From the NCBI RefSeq assembly GCF_964656455.1, contig NC_135721.1, forward strand, positions 54,071,530 through 54,135,529: a stretch of 64,000 nt of DNA, in the 5' to 3' direction. The position numbers and the translations under genes are program-made. This document shows positions 1-12,197 of the stretch, piece by piece. Below the pieces are notes generated by a model. It saw nothing but the letters and a program-made list of their open reading frames with translations, made no database searches and was not told the origin of the DNA. Source of the stretch: Halichoerus grypus (taxonomy: Eukaryota > Chordata > Mammalia > Carnivora > Phocidae). Within the stretch, counting starts at the first letter, position 1. Each line of letters opens with the position of its first letter.

Positions 1-178
1 CACAGCAGTTCAGGGTGTGGGTTCCAAAGCCAGACTACCCGTGTTCCAGGACTTGGTCTGTCACTTACTAGCCGTGAGACCTTGGGCAAAGTCATATCTA
101 ACATCTCTGGGTACCTCTTTTACCTCAAATATATGATGGAGATCATAGTAGAGCCTATGTCAAGGGGGCTTCTTGAGA
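1..178 (+). mobile_element. MIR SINE
   Basis: The order of blocks matches the MIR consensus: a tRNA-like head with 'agccagacta', the core 'cacttactagc' followed by 'gaccttgggcaaa', then a degraded 'cctc..ttacctcaaat' block. It may be cut by the window start. MIR is an ancient, inactive mammalian SINE mobilised by L2. Confidence 0.8.
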
Positions 179-579
179 ATTACACCCAGAAAGAAGACTG
201 GCTGAGATTTGGTGGACATGGAGTAAACAATAGCTAATATTGGTGTTTCCTCCAACTGTTCTCTTTACAGTTCCTTCTCTATCAGGTGGGGGGGAGGCAT
301 TAAATGACTTTTAATGGGCATTTGAAGTTTTAGACGCTGTCATTATTATAACAAGCATTAGCAGTGTATTATCAAAATGCAATAAGGAAGCACAGGAGAT
401 GAGGTGGGGAGAGACTGATTTAGATGTAGAGTTTGGGCAAAGCCATCGGAAAGGAAGTGGAATCCAAACTACCCTCAAAATGCTGAGTAGGATTTTGATA
501 GACAGAGGGCTTTTTTGGCAAAGGCAAATAAAAACAGCCTAAGAAAAGGTCCTTAAAGAGAATAATGCCTTTGGGGGTC

Positions 580-818
580 AGCGTGTAAGGGATAGAGGTG
601 GAGGGCTATGGGTGAAGGTGTAGGAGAGGTGGTGGAAAATTAGTCTGGAAAAGAGTATTTAGGCCATATTATTGAAGACTTTCAGTAACCCACAAAAATA
701 GATAAGTAAGCAAATAAATGAATGGGCTTCATCCTATAAACATTTTGAAGCCAGTGGAGTGTTTTTTTTTTTTAAGGAAAAGAAATCACATGATCAACTC
801 CATTTTATGTAACATCAA
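580..818 (-). mobile_element. L2 LINE fragment (diverged)
   Basis: Around 720-800 the text 'cttcatcctataaac', 'gaagccagtggagtg' and 'cacatgatcaa' is the reverse complement of the L2 3' region that encodes 'gatcatgtcactcc ... aatggctccc'. The element is very diverged, so its boundaries are uncertain. Confidence 0.45.
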
Positions 819-830
819 AAGTAGCATGGA

Positions 831-1031
831 GGGGTGCCTGGGTGGCTCAGTCGTTAAGCGTCTGCCTTCGGCTCAGGTCATGATTCCAGGTCCTGGGATC
901 GAGCCCTGCATCGGGCTCCCTGCTTGGCAGGAACCCTGCTTCTCCCTCTCCCACTCCCACTGCTTGTGTGCCCTCTCTTGCTGTGTCTCTCTCTGTCAAA
1001 TAAATAAATAAAATCTTTAAAAAAAAAAAAA
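831..1031 (+). mobile_element. SINEC (carnivoran tRNA-Lys SINE)
   Basis: A full-length copy starts 'ggggtgcctgggtggctcag', has a B-box-like 'gggatcgagccc', a CT-rich body and an AAATAAATAAAATC plus oligo-A end. It is flanked by a direct repeat ending in 'gtagcatgga' at 817-830 and 1032-1045. The target is the old L2 fragment. It is non-coding; reading frames crossing it are not genes. Confidence 0.95.
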
Positions 1032-1212
1032 AAAAGTAGCATGGAAAATAAGTCAGAGGGAAAAGAGTGTGGAAGCAGGAAGCCAAGCTACAACAGCAGT
1101 ATGGTAAAAGATTAATCAAACAATACACAAATGACAGAGAAATAAAAAGAGTTTGAGAGGGGAGGGGGCTTGGGAGGCTAGGCAAAATGAGTGAATGGGA
1201 TCAAGAGGTACC

Positions 1213-1349
1213 AATTCCCAGTTACAAAAGAAATAAGTCATGGGATGTAATGTACAGTATGGTGACTGTAGTCAATAATACTGTATTGCATATTTGAAAG
1301 TTGCTAAGAGAAGAAACTTTAAAAGTTCTCATCATAAGAAAAAAAAATC
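1213..1349 (+). mobile_element. L1MA-type 3' UTR fragment
   Basis: The run 'gtacagtatggtgactg', 'aataatactgtattgcat', 'gaaagttgctaagag' and 'aaagttctcatcataag' followed by A's is the characteristic L1MA/L1MB 3' untranslated region. No coding part remains. Confidence 0.7.
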
Positions 1350-2462
1350 TAAGAAGGTTTGTACGTGTAATTTTCTTGAATACAGAGTAATCATTCAGTG
1401 GCTTAAAACTTAAAGTTTCAATATTGAATGTCAAGTGGTCAACAGGAACCCCCAGCATCTCCATCCTCCTGAGTGACTGGCCATCTTCTGAAGCAGCCTT
1501 TCTGTGTTCATTTTTCAGGCAACTTTCGATCCCTTCCTGTAGCTAGTTCTAGATGCCCTTCAGTATTGTGAACAAATAGACCATCCAGCATTATGAAGCC
1601 CATGTGTGTGGGAACCTGCTCCTCTGAGATATAGGGCGTGTAGGTTGCTTTACTTACAGCTCCTCACTCTCCAACCATTGTATTCTCAACTCATTTCTGT
1701 GTGCCCCCCCCCTTTATTTCCAAGTGACATTTTCAGTCTTTCAAAATAAATAAATATTGAATATCAGGAAGACTTTTCTTTTTTTTTTTTCTCTTTTTTG
1801 CATTTGAATGGTAACTTCTTAAGCAGTCTCTTTGTAGCCCTTCCCAACCACCCAAACACACAGTGGGCATCACATGAGGGCAACATAGAAGAATAAAAGG
1901 TGGGACATCAAACTTAAACCTTGATGTTTATTCTCTGGCAAGTTAATATTAGGGTACGGCCATCCAGCCCAGAATATAACTGGTATTTCCAAAATCTCAG
2001 TTAGCATTCCTCAACACATTCCATAGCCAAATCTCTCTTTGAAGACTATCTCCTCTTAGTACCACTGTGGAGGAAAAACAAAGACAGAATGGAAGGAAAT
2101 TTCATACCATAGTTCAGGAATGTGTGACTTCTGCAGCTGCTAGCCACTTTCCTAAGTTAAATCATTGCATCATCAAATCAGTTACTCATCAAGCTGGACT
2201 ACAGATGTTATCTTGCTTAGGTACTCAAAACATCACATTGCTTGAATGAACTGAATGAGAACTATGCTTTTCATTTCTCAAAAATCCTTTCTTTCCATAG
2301 ATTATCACAGTATCATATCCAATCCTGATAACAGAATCTTTTTTTTCCTTGTGATATTTCTCTTGGCTGTTTCTCTGACCCTTCCGCAATCTTCAAACAG
2401 ACATGCACAGACATATACTCACCTCCTTCTCACAAATTTATTTTTCACTTATTTTTTAAAAC
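1350..2462. other. no recognisable feature
   Basis: Mixed unique sequence. It contains a C-run near 1703-1711, a T-run near 1779-1790 and short chance reading frames, none with recognisable protein motifs. Confidence 0.5.
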
Positions 2463-2479
2463 TAGCTTCAAACATCAAG

Positions 2480-2708
2480 GTGCCTTGGTTGCTCAGTAGG
2501 TTGAGCTTCTGGCTCTTGATTTCGGCTCAGGTCATGATCTCAGGGTCATGGGATCAAGCCCTTCATCGGGCTCCATGCTTGACAAAGAGTCTGCTTAGGA
2601 TTCTCTCTCCCACTCCCTCTCCCTCTGCCCTTCCCCCAGCTTGCGCTCTCTCTCTCTCAAATAAATAAATAAATAAATCTGTTTAAAAAATTTATTAAAA
2701 ATAAAAAA
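2480..2708 (+). mobile_element. SINEC, older subfamily
   Basis: Head 'gtgccttggttgctcagtag', middle 'ggtcatgatctcagggtcat', CT-rich tract and (AAAT)n tail. It is flanked by a 17-bp direct repeat, 2463-2479 and 2709-2725 (tagcttcaaacatcaag). Many substitutions relative to the copies at 41 or 45 kb suggest greater age. Confidence 0.93.
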
Positions 2709-2725
2709 TAGCTTCAAACATCAAG

Positions 2726-5700
2726 ACAGTTCTTGCATATTTAACCAAGATGGTGAGATCTCATTGATTGCTTCTGACTTGACAGTTTAAAATGTCAAGT
2801 TCTGTTACCCTGTATGAGATAAGGTTTATTGTTTTGCTTTTAGTATAGTTACTTGTCTTTCACTGATCAAATGATTTCTCCAGTTATTAGTGTGTACAAG
2901 GTGAGCACCACCCCTGCCTCTCCACCCTTAATGTGAGCCACATACCACATTGTGCAGCATGATACCCTCAGTGAATCAGCCATTAGTTGTCTTGGGCCCC
3001 AAGACAACAGAAGGCGACCCACAAATCCTCCCTCCTAGAGTGGCAAGAATCCAGATCTTGTTATCCTGGGAGCTGCTGCTTAGAGAGTGAAGAATGAGGG
3101 CAAACAGAGCAGGCCTGGCTCACACTAAACATGGCTATCCAAGAATATGCTGACATTTCCAGAAGGTTGGAATGGGCAAGATCCCAGCTGGAAAAACCAT
3201 GAATGTATTTACTTCACAATTTTTAGGTTTTCATATCTTTGCTTTACTATATGTAGAAATGGATTCAACCTGAGTAGCTTGAAACAATAAAATGAAAAAT
3301 GGGGTGGGAGGTATGCAAGCAAAGCTAACTTGAATAGAATATATTAATGCACAGACACACACCAAAAAAAAAAAAAGTCCTCAAAACTCTTGCCTATATT
3401 GGGAAGCAAAAATTTATAAAACAGAGGTAGACATAAAAGAAGAAATTGTTTATTTGTTTGTTTGCCTTTATAAAACCCATTTGGGAGAAACATCCATATA
3501 TATACATCAGTTATCTGGCTTGTCCCAGTTATACTGATGTTAGAGATGTCCTTTGTTAGAAATTAATGTGTGTAATAAAGTTTTACATTTTTCATATGTT
3601 TTGAAGTATATGAGCTATATTTCTTTTGACTGCATAATTACTTTTTGTACACAAGAAAAATGAGGTGCTTAGCCCTAAGTAAATAATCTCAAAACAAACC
3701 AAGAATAATAGTTACATTCTTTTCATCTTCTGGGCTGTATACAATAAATATTTCCAGAAATTTTTAAGTTACATTATTGTGACTTTTTGCCAAAAAAAAA
3801 CCCAAAAAAACAAAAAACTTTTATTGACTCAGAACCAAGTTCAGACAAAAATATGCCCACCTTCATATTGATATTTTGATATGTTTGTTGAGAGCATAGA
3901 GTAATTACAGCTACCAGCTTTTTTCCGAGTTCATATTAATTTCCAAAGTGTTTTCCCTTTACATTCCAAAGGCATAAAACTTCTACTCCGAATAAACCTT
4001 TTGGGAAATAGGACAGTATGTTTAAGACAATTTAAGCAGTTTATTTTTCTGTATAGGTGCTTTCAATAACTCCTAAATTCTTACAGAAGAGATTATTATC
4101 AACAAAATTACATGTTATATTGATTACAGTTAGTCTCCTTTGCATAAGCTGCATTTTCAAGGCCAAGCATTTAGCTGCTTCTAAACAATGGGACTTTCTT
4201 TAAAAATAAAAATAAAAAAGGAAACTAGCTCTGTCATTCACACCTTGAAGAACCAATTTGGGTCTTTAAAAATAGTTATGTGGAGGCTGTAAAATCTCAA
4301 ATTGGGAGTGGGGTGGTGAGACGGCGCTACAAATGCTAACAGAATTATTAGGAGACCCCTCATCCTTTCTGGTAGCTGGCTCCACTATAATTACCAGCCA
4401 GTCTGTTGTTTTCTTTTCTCCTCCTGGTAGCATGTAATATGACCTTGATTTTTTTTTAACACATTACTGAATTTGGTAAAGAACTTCTACATTTTGCTAA
4501 GCTTGAGTAAATCAGGAAAATACTGATATTTTAAGTTGCTCATGATGGACTCCATAGAAATAAAGTATGTATGACATATATTTCCCCCTCATCTGAGTAA
4601 TTATGACTGTAACTTGGGTTTTTTCTAAACAATAATTGGGAAAATAAAACTATCGTGGGTCTTCTTTCTCTCTCTGGTTCCTAGATCAGAATCTGAGTGT
4701 GTGGGTATTGCCTATGCCTGTAGACATATAGGACAAGAGAACAAATGCCATAATCCATATATTAATAGTAGCTGTTTCTGTAAATTAGGATTCTCAGTGA
4801 TCTTATTATTTTTTACTTTATGATTTCAATTCCTTCTGTGATAAACAATCGTTATTTTTATAATAAGTAACTTTATTAATTTTTTAAAATATTCGTTCTA
4901 ACTTTCAATAAAACTTTTGAAATGGGCTAAACGAGTTTTTAAGTCTCTGCAAAATAGAAACTATTACTTTTCTTCTAGAAATTGTGTATGCATTGGTGAC
5001 AGTGGGAAGAGACAGGTGTTCTGGTAAGAGTAAAAAAGTAAAGATCAAAGATCAGTAAGGATCTGTACCAGGCAGTAATCTGCCCTAGAAAAATTGGAAA
5101 ACAGAGAGCCAATCCAAAAAAAAGACCAATCTCAACATATTGACAGAAAAGAGGCTAGTGTGAGGAATGAGGGCAGGAATATTTCATCAGTTCAAAAGGT
5201 TTGTTTGTTTGCTCATTTGTTTGCTTTTTGAAGAACCTACCTATAGAGAATATGGTCCAATACCCACAGAGAACACTGAGGGAAGTGTAGAGACTAAAGA
5301 GAGGCATTACTTCGAGCTTCCAAGTACTGCGCGTTTGTAGAAGAAGGATCATTCTCTGCAGTGACCTATAAAAAAGGCTTAAGATTAACTGGTACACCTA
5401 GAGAATGCAGTCCATATAAATTGTGCCTTGAAATATAACCTCTCCGATTCAGAGAGAGAGAGAGAGAGAATGACTCTGTTGCTTTCCTTTGTTAGTCATT
5501 ATCTACCACTGATTCAGAAACTTCTGATAAACCTGGTGGGTTGTAGGTGGTCAATAGGTCATGTTCTTTTCCATCTATCTGTTGCTGCTAGAATACCAAG
5601 TTCCCTACCTACTCTCTACCTTTATGGCTTTCATCACTCCCCAACATAAACTCTTCTGCATTCAGACCACCCTTCTTTGTATTGAACACGAACATCTTCT

Positions 5701-6885
5701 CACGGTCTGTAAATACCCTAATTCATTTCTATGTTTTTAATTCTGTCAGTCTTACCAAAAATACTTTTTTTCAGATTCATCTGCTACCTACTTTCAAAGA
5801 TTACATAGAAGACTCCACACAACACTGAACAAACCCTTCCCCAAAACTTTGCAGACCTGTGGTTAAACTCCATATATTTACTTCAATACATCCAGGCTTT
5901 TATCGTATACCTCTTATCTCTGCCTAGATCTGGATCCAATCTCTTAGAAGATGCGCATCACCAGGACAGAGAAAGAGCACAGGGTGTGGATACTCCACAC
6001 AGACACATTATATGAATTATTTGTGGGTCTTCCAGCTTCCCCCTCATTCTCATTCTGCAGCCAGAGAAGAGAATTAGAAGATTGTTCCAGAAGTGTGGCC
6101 CAAGTGCTCACATCTGGCTGACCTGTCCTTCCAGACTGCAACTCTGCAAGCCTGGAGGTTTTCAAATGAATTAAGCTCAGACTCTCCACAAAAAGACCCT
6201 GGTTTCTTCTTTCCCCTTCCCACCACCTGTTCCCTCCCCCATATCCCTCTATCCTGTTCCAGTGGAGACTTGGATCAGTTTAACTAGATGATTTCCCTTA
6301 TGTCTGATAGCAATTTAAAAATAAATAAAACTAATACTGCCATTCCTCCTCATAATGAAGGTACTCTTCTTTTCTTTTAGTAAGAAAAAACAAGTTTTAC
6401 ACTTGTTTTTACACTGGGTTTGTTTACTGGATAGAATCCAAAGACAGAGCTGTAAGACAGAGGACAGAGTTTTAAATGATGACTTGTCTGTTTATAGATG
6501 AGTAATTGGACTTGCCACACTGGCGCTGTGGGATGGTGACTTGCAGGTCTGATATTTATTTACACAATTCACTGAATGTAACAGATTTTGAAATATAGCT
6601 TATAAATATTTAGAAAATATTGTTTCCAAGTATCTGCAGCTTCTTTACAGTGTATCAAGCTATTTATTTTGAAACAGCATCTCTTTTTATTAAGAGGTAA
6701 AGTAGATAGCTGAGCAGAGACGCATGCAGCATGGAACATAATTAATATTGTGGGGGAGAAAGAAAGGAGATAGCTGTTATGCGGCTGACAATCAGTCCTC
6801 CCTCACAGGAAAGGCTTTTCCAATATGTAGATGAGGATGTCGCCCCTAGATATGTATTTGAACCTTCTATATAACGTTACCTTGA
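2726..6885. other. AT-rich unique stretch, no gene seen
   Basis: About 4.2 kb without a recognisable transposon or coding exon. It contains A-rich runs at 3363-3376 and 3793-3820, an (AG)n tract at 5450-5469, and diverged pyrimidine-rich text at 5580-5900 that might be old L2 but is too degraded to call. Some of it could be conserved non-coding sequence, which cannot be judged without an alignment. Confidence 0.45.
5450..5469 (+). repeat. (AG)n microsatellite
   Basis: About ten uninterrupted AG units. Confidence 0.9.
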
Positions 6886-7478
6886 TTTTATGATGTGTGA
6901 GTGGAAGTGCACTTGTTCAGGATCAGTAGGCCCTCCAGACCAAAACACTGAAGGCTTGGCGTTAGATTCCAAAAGCGGCCACAGAACGCTCTTTGCTTGC
7001 CTAGATCCATGTTCTTGAACGCAGGCTTTGCATCTCCATCCCTTTGGAGATGGAGTCTCTTTCTCCATTTCTTGAACCTCAGCTGCCATGATGACATGCT
7101 TTGACCAATAGGTTACAGCAGAGGTTCATTGCACCAGTCTTGAGTATATGCCTCAAAGGACTTTCCACCCTCTGCTCTCACTGTTAAAACCCTGAGCATC
7201 AGCCATGAGAATAGCCTGAGCTGTCCTGGTAGATGATGAGACTCTTGGCCTAGTCACTCCCATAACCACAGGTGACAACCAGCCAGCCCCCAGAAGCAGA
7301 GCCCCTACGTGACTCAAGGCTGACCACAGATGCATGAGTGAGCCCAAACAAGATCGAAAACACTCCCCAGCTGAAAGCCCAACCCAAATTGCAGACCCAT
7401 AAAATCATAAGCTAAGTTAATAATTATTGTCTTGAGCTACTAAGTTTTGGGGTGGCTATTTGAGCAGCAAATGCTAAC
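6886..7478 (+). mobile_element. MaLR-type (MLT1-like) LTR remnant
   Basis: The 3' half carries hallmarks of MLT1-class ERVL-MaLR LTRs: 'gcatgagtgagccc', 'cagctgaaagcccaaccc', 'gacccataaaatcataagc', 'gagctactaagttttgggg' and 'gcaaatgctaactgag'. The 5' boundary is uncertain. No internal retroviral genes adjoin it, so it is a solo LTR. Confidence 0.7.
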
Positions 7479-8143
7479 TGAGGCAGGGCTTTGATAGTGC
7501 AGTGGGTGATAGTCATGGGGTAGTCAGAGATAGCCTTGCTGAAAAGGAAATTTGAGCAAAATATAAAGTACAGGATTGAGCCATACGGAAATCCACAACA
7601 ACAGTACTGTTCGATGGGACATTTTAAGTTAAAATTATATTCGAGTGGCCCCCATGAAGATTTCAGTCCAGGATTCCCTTTGAGTCTTTTGGTAGTGATT
7701 CCATAATCTTGCCCAGCATTCATACCTATCCTGCCATCAAATTTTCACATTTTAGATTTAATGGTCCTATAAATAGCTGAAAAATATTTCTGGCAGGTTG
7801 AAGAATTTTCTGATGTTAAATTGTAAATGGTAGGCAAAATCATATTTCTGTGATTAAACCAATGTATTCCTCTTAGGAAATACAAGTTATTTCTCTGGTA
7901 ATCTTTTATTAGATTTTTTAAAATATGTGTACCTAAGTCTCTCTTCTTTTAATCCCTCAGAAAAATCTCTAAGGTAAAGCAAGGCTTTTGTTTTCGTTGC
8001 TATTGTTTTTGTGTGTTTTAACAAAGAGTATTATATAGGTTTTTGAAGCATTGCATAATTATGGTTTTTTGTTCGTTGTGAAACAAAAATTGAATGAGAC
8101 ATAGAGACAAAACTTTATAACTCACGTTCTGTGTTTGATTATT
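7479..8143. other. no recognisable feature
   Basis: AT-rich unique sequence between two repeats. Only short chance reading frames are present. Confidence 0.5.
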
Positions 8144-8159
8144 AGAAAACACTATTGAA

Positions 8160-8277
8160 GAGCACCTGGCTGGCTCAGTCAGGAATGCGTGCAACCTTGA
8201 TCTTGGGGTCATGAGTTCAAGCCTCACGTTGGGTGTAGAGATTGCTTTAAATAAATAAATAAATAAATTTTAAAAAA
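8160..8277 (+). mobile_element. SINEC, old short subfamily
   Basis: 'agcacctggctggctcagtc', 'gatcttggggtcatgagttc' and an (AAATA)n tail. It lacks the CT-rich tract of younger copies. The flanking direct repeat is 16 bp with one mismatch, at 8144-8159 and 8278-8293. Confidence 0.92.
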
Positions 8278-8504
8278 AGAAAACAATATTGAACCTTTTA
8301 ATTTACTTGCAGAATTCCAAAAGCATCTGGTATGTACCGTAGAAAAAAGCAAGTTAGTTGACTTCCAACAATGCCGAACCCTTATGCCCTTTAACAATCA
8401 AAACAAATCATCCTCCACAAACTTGATCTAAATCTGCATTGGAATTCATGCAGTGGGTGAGTAAAAGGTGAGGTTTGGGAACACATTTCACCATGTGGTT
8501 GAGC

Positions 8505-8925
8505 ATAGAACAGTGTGGTAAAGACTGCTGGCAGCTTTTTCCTCTTTCTGGCACAAAGCTGGCCTACTTCTCCCAGCCTGTCTCTGCCTTATAAGCGATC
8601 ATGTGACTGAGTTCTAGCCAATATAGGGTGAGCAGAGGTGTTCAGGCCACCACAAGGCCTGACCCATAAAAATGTACACACAGTCGCTTATGTTCTCTCC
8701 CCTTCATTTGGCCAAGTATCGGTATCCAGGGGATCGTGAAAGTCTGTTCTGAAGCTGCCACAGCCTCGATCAGGCTGCGCCCCTGAAAAACTTTAGGAGG
8801 AGCTTCTGCTTGCCTGTTGAATGAGGAATAAATCTTATTCTTGTTCTGTAAGCCATTATATTTGGCAAGGGGCAGGGAGCTGGGGGCTATTGTTTTGCAG
8901 CTCGGCATATCTTAATGAACACAGG
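8505..8925 (+). mobile_element. MaLR/MLT1-like LTR remnant
   Basis: 'gatcatgtgactgagttctagccaat' motifs, a middle 'gtgaaagtctgttctgaagctgcc' and a tail 'gaggaataaatcttattcttgttctgtaagccattatat' resemble one MLT1 subgroup (AATAAA followed by 'aagccactgt..ttt'). It is diverged; both ends are estimates. Confidence 0.55.
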
Positions 8926-9178
8926 AAGGATCTACCTTTCTGCTATACTGCCCACGTCAGATAAACAAATGTACAATATTGTTCAGTGAGAATGCCAAGG
9001 CAGGCAGAATGTTGAATGAAAACAACTACGGGGGAAAAAAAATGCCAACAATGAGATTTCATCAACACCTAGGTCTAAGAAAACCATGTTTCTAAATAGA
9101 GATCATAGTTCCTATGGCTTTTTTGATTCCTAACAGGTGGAAAAGATGTTGACTTGATAGTACATAGTCAGAAAGTAC

Positions 9179-9214
9179 TGAATGAATGAACGAATGAATG
9201 CACGAATGAGTGAA
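9179..9214 (+). repeat. (GAAT)n degenerate microsatellite
   Basis: Units gaatgaat, gaacgaat, gaatgcac and gaatgagt in tandem. Confidence 0.8.
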
Positions 9215-9935
9215 GTGTGCAGGCTTAGAAAAACCTGAGCAATATCAGGAGACACAGGTTTTACCAAATATTCTGCCATGACACAGCTGTGTGAATTTAG
9301 ATGCATTTCTGAACACATCTCTGAACATTAGCTTCTCTCCTGTGAAACTACAGGGTGGAACTAAATTTTTCCAAGCTGGGAAAGTTTGAACTCTGTTTCT
9401 AAGGGTAACTGGTCCCTTCTGGTGAGTGAGAAAGACTTTATAAAAGGCCCAAGGTTACTGCGGTGTGAGAACACAGTTGTACGGCCTGGGGAGCTAATGT
9501 CTCTTAGGATTCGGGCCACGGTATGAGCTGCCTCTTTGGTTTCTGGGGTGTTCCAGCCTGAGTACCTACAAAAAAAAACTCATCAAAGCAACTGGTAAAT
9601 GCAAAGAGGTCCGAGAAAGTCTGTGGTTTGAACTCACTGGCATCACAGGTAAACAAATACAAATGAGGCCCCTGGAGGTTAAGTCGCACCGTTACTTCTC
9701 CCAGCCAAGGCTGAAATTTACATTTCTGAGCTTGCAACTCAGGATACTTTCTTCAGATTCTTAACCAGTCACATGATGTCTTCCCATGCTTAGCCTTATC
9801 CAAGCTTAAAACTGTATCTAACCCATGTAATAAGAATATGTTTTATTTTATTTGTTTGGTTGGTTGTTTAAAAATATTTTGTGTTATCAAGACCTCATCA
9901 CATCTTTTTCTGCTCCAACAACCTGTAGTAGTAGT

Positions 9936-9975
9936 TAGACCTCTAAATCAGCTGTTGTAGACCTCTAAATCAGCT
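9936..9975 (+). repeat. 18-bp tandem duplication
   Basis: tagacctctaaatcagct occurs at 9936-9953 and again at 9958-9975, with gttg between: two copies of a 22-bp period. Confidence 0.9.
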
Positions 9976-10489
9976 CCACTTCTTATTTTCTCTTTCTATA
10001 TGCACACTAAATATAATAACCAGAATAATCTCAAAATCTTTTGTGACAGGCTTTCCAGCCTGTTATTCTTCCCAATTGAAGGGGGTGTTCTGGTCTTTGT
10101 CCTGAAATACACTATTTTGTAACTTCCCTCTGCCAAACTTCAACAGGCTGATACCACCAACCCAACCTCTAAATCCCAGCACACATATTTGTTGTAATTA
10201 CTGGGTTAGTGTGGTTTTAGTCAGCAAAGCAGGAAATGTGAAAGAAAAATCAGTGTGAGAGATAAATGCTACTGAGTTTGTCATGTCTAAGACAAATGAT
10301 ATCACCAGGACACAATGAAGGATGCTGAAGGAAAAAGGGACCTCATAAATGTAATCAGAAATTTCAAAAAAGGGAGTTGACACAGAAGAAACAAATAAGA
10401 AATGTAGCTAAGCCCTTAGCTCATTCATTCATTCGGTAGACACCTGTTAAGTTGTGGAAACTTGCCAGGCCCAACAAAAGGAAAGCCAG

Positions 10490-11952
10490 TCCGCTTTTTG
10501 CCAATACCACACTGTCTTGATTATTGTAGCTTTAGAGTAAGTTGTGAAGTCAGGTAATGTCAGTCCTCTAACTTTGTTCTTTTCCTTCAGGTGATTATTC
10601 TGGGTCTTTCACCTCTCCCTGTAAATTTTAGAATCAATTTGTCATTATCCATAAAATAGTGTTCCAGGAGTTTTGTTGGGATTGTGTTGAATCAGTAGAT
10701 TAAGTTCTAGACAATACCAAGTCCTCCTACTCATGAACACAGAATATCTCTCCATTAACTTAGTTCCTCTTTGATTTCTTTCATTCAAGTTTTATAGTTT
10801 TCCTCTTATATATCTGATACATATTTTTGTTAGATTTATTCCTAAATATTTTATTTGGGGGGATGCTAATGTAAATAGCATTGTGTTTCAAATTTTAAAT
10901 TCCACTTGTTCACTGCTAATACATAGAAAAGTGATTGACTTTTGTATATTAACCTCATATCCTTGCAACCTTGCTATGACTGCTTATTAGTTTCGGTTTT
11001 TTAATCAGTCCTTTCACATGTTCTACATAGACAATCATATCAATTGTGAGCAAATACGGTTTTATTTTTTTCCTTCCTAGTATATATATCTTTTATTTCC
11101 TTTCCTTGTCTTATGGCCTTAGCGAGGACTTCCACTACAATGTTGAAAAGGAGTGCTGAAATGGAACATCCTTGCCTTGTTCTTGATCTTAGCAGGAAAG
11201 TTTCCAGTTTCTCCTCATTAAACGTATTGTTAGTTGTAGGTTTTTTGTAGATGTTCTTTATTGAATTGAGGAATTTCCCACCTATACCTTCTTTGCGAAG
11301 AGTTTTTATAAATGGGTGTTAAATTTTGTCAAATGTTTTTTATACATCTATTGATATGATTATGTGATTTTTCTTCTTTAGCCTGTCGATGTGATAGATT
11401 ATATTAATTGATTCTCAAATGTTGAGCCAGATTTACATCCCTGGGATAAATCCTACTTGGTCATGGTGTCTAATTCTTTTTATACATTGTAGGTTTTGAT
11501 TTGCCAATTTTTTTTAGACTCTTTGCATATTTGTTCATGAGAGATGCTGGTCTGTAGCTTTCTTGTACTGTCTTTGACTGGCTTAAGTATTGTAGGGTAA
11601 CACTGGCCTCATAAAATGAGTTAGGAAGTATTCCCTCTGCTTCTATCTTCTGAAAAAGATTGTAGAGATTTGGTATCATTTCTTCCTTAAATATTTGGTA
11701 GACTTTACCAGTGAACCCATCTGGGCCTGATGTTTTCTCTTTTGGGAAGTTATTGATTATTGATTCTGCTTCTCTAACAGACTTAAACCTATTCAGATTC
11801 TTTATTTCTTCTTGTGTGCAATTTGGCAGATTATGTCTTTCAAGGAATTGGTCCACTTCATCTAGGTCATTGAATTGGGGGGCACAAACTTGTTCATAGT
11901 CCTTAATTATCCTTTCAATGTCCATGATCTCTGTAGCAATGCCCCCTCTTTC
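10490..11952 (-). mobile_element. old L1M, ORF2 segment (RT back to pre-RT)
   Basis: Reverse-complement L1 ORF2. The left end encodes the post-RT 'KTVWYW' neighbourhood. At 11470-11925 a 151-codon frame on the minus strand includes the motifs SGPDGFTGKVYQ, LPNSFYEASVTL and SYRPASLMN, which lie just N-terminal to the reverse transcriptase. Stops and frameshifts elsewhere make it inactive. The element resumes at 12198-13124 and, in its 5' region, at 15700-16187 and 17498-18370. I infer one old minus-strand L1 broken by later insertions. The 3' UTR is missing. Confidence 0.85.
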
Positions 11953-12197
11953 TTTTTCTTTTCATTGCAGTATAGTTGACATAAACTGTTATATTAGTTT
12001 CAAGTGTACATCATAGTGATTCTTCAATTATATACATTACACTATGCTCACAATGAAATAATGTAGTTACCATCTGTCACCATACAAAGTTATTATATTC
12101 TCTATGCTGTACTTTTCATTCCCATGACTTATTTATTTTATAACTGGAAGTTTATACCTCATAATCCCCTTCACCTCTTTCACCCACTTTACTTTTT
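11953..12197 (-). mobile_element. L1MA 3' UTR fragment nested in the L1M
   Basis: It reads 'gcagtatagttgacataa', 'agtttcaagtgtacatcat', 'ccatgacttatttatttt' and 'ataactggaagtttatacc', the reverse complement of the L1MA 3' end, with a T-rich left edge as expected for a minus-strand insertion. About 60 bp of the usual 3' UTR, including the 'aaagttgctaagag' block, is missing. ORF2 sequence of the host L1 continues on both sides. Confidence 0.75.

Larger units (their letters stand above)
8926..10489. other. unique stretch with small tandem repeats
   Basis: No gene or clear transposon. It holds a degenerate (GAAT)n array at 9179-9214 and an exact 18-bp duplication at 9936-9975. The left edge of the L1 stack begins at about 10490 without a poly-T, so the L1 there has lost its 3' end. 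Confidence 0.5.

Noticed and set aside
831..905. tRNA-like head of the SINECs as possible tRNA genes
   Set aside because: The heads are diverged tRNA-Lys derivatives without a foldable acceptor stem and anticodon loop, and each sits in a complete SINE with a TSD.
11470..11925. 151-codon minus frame as a possible gene
   Set aside because: It matches the region before the L1 reverse transcriptase and is a remnant of the old L1M.
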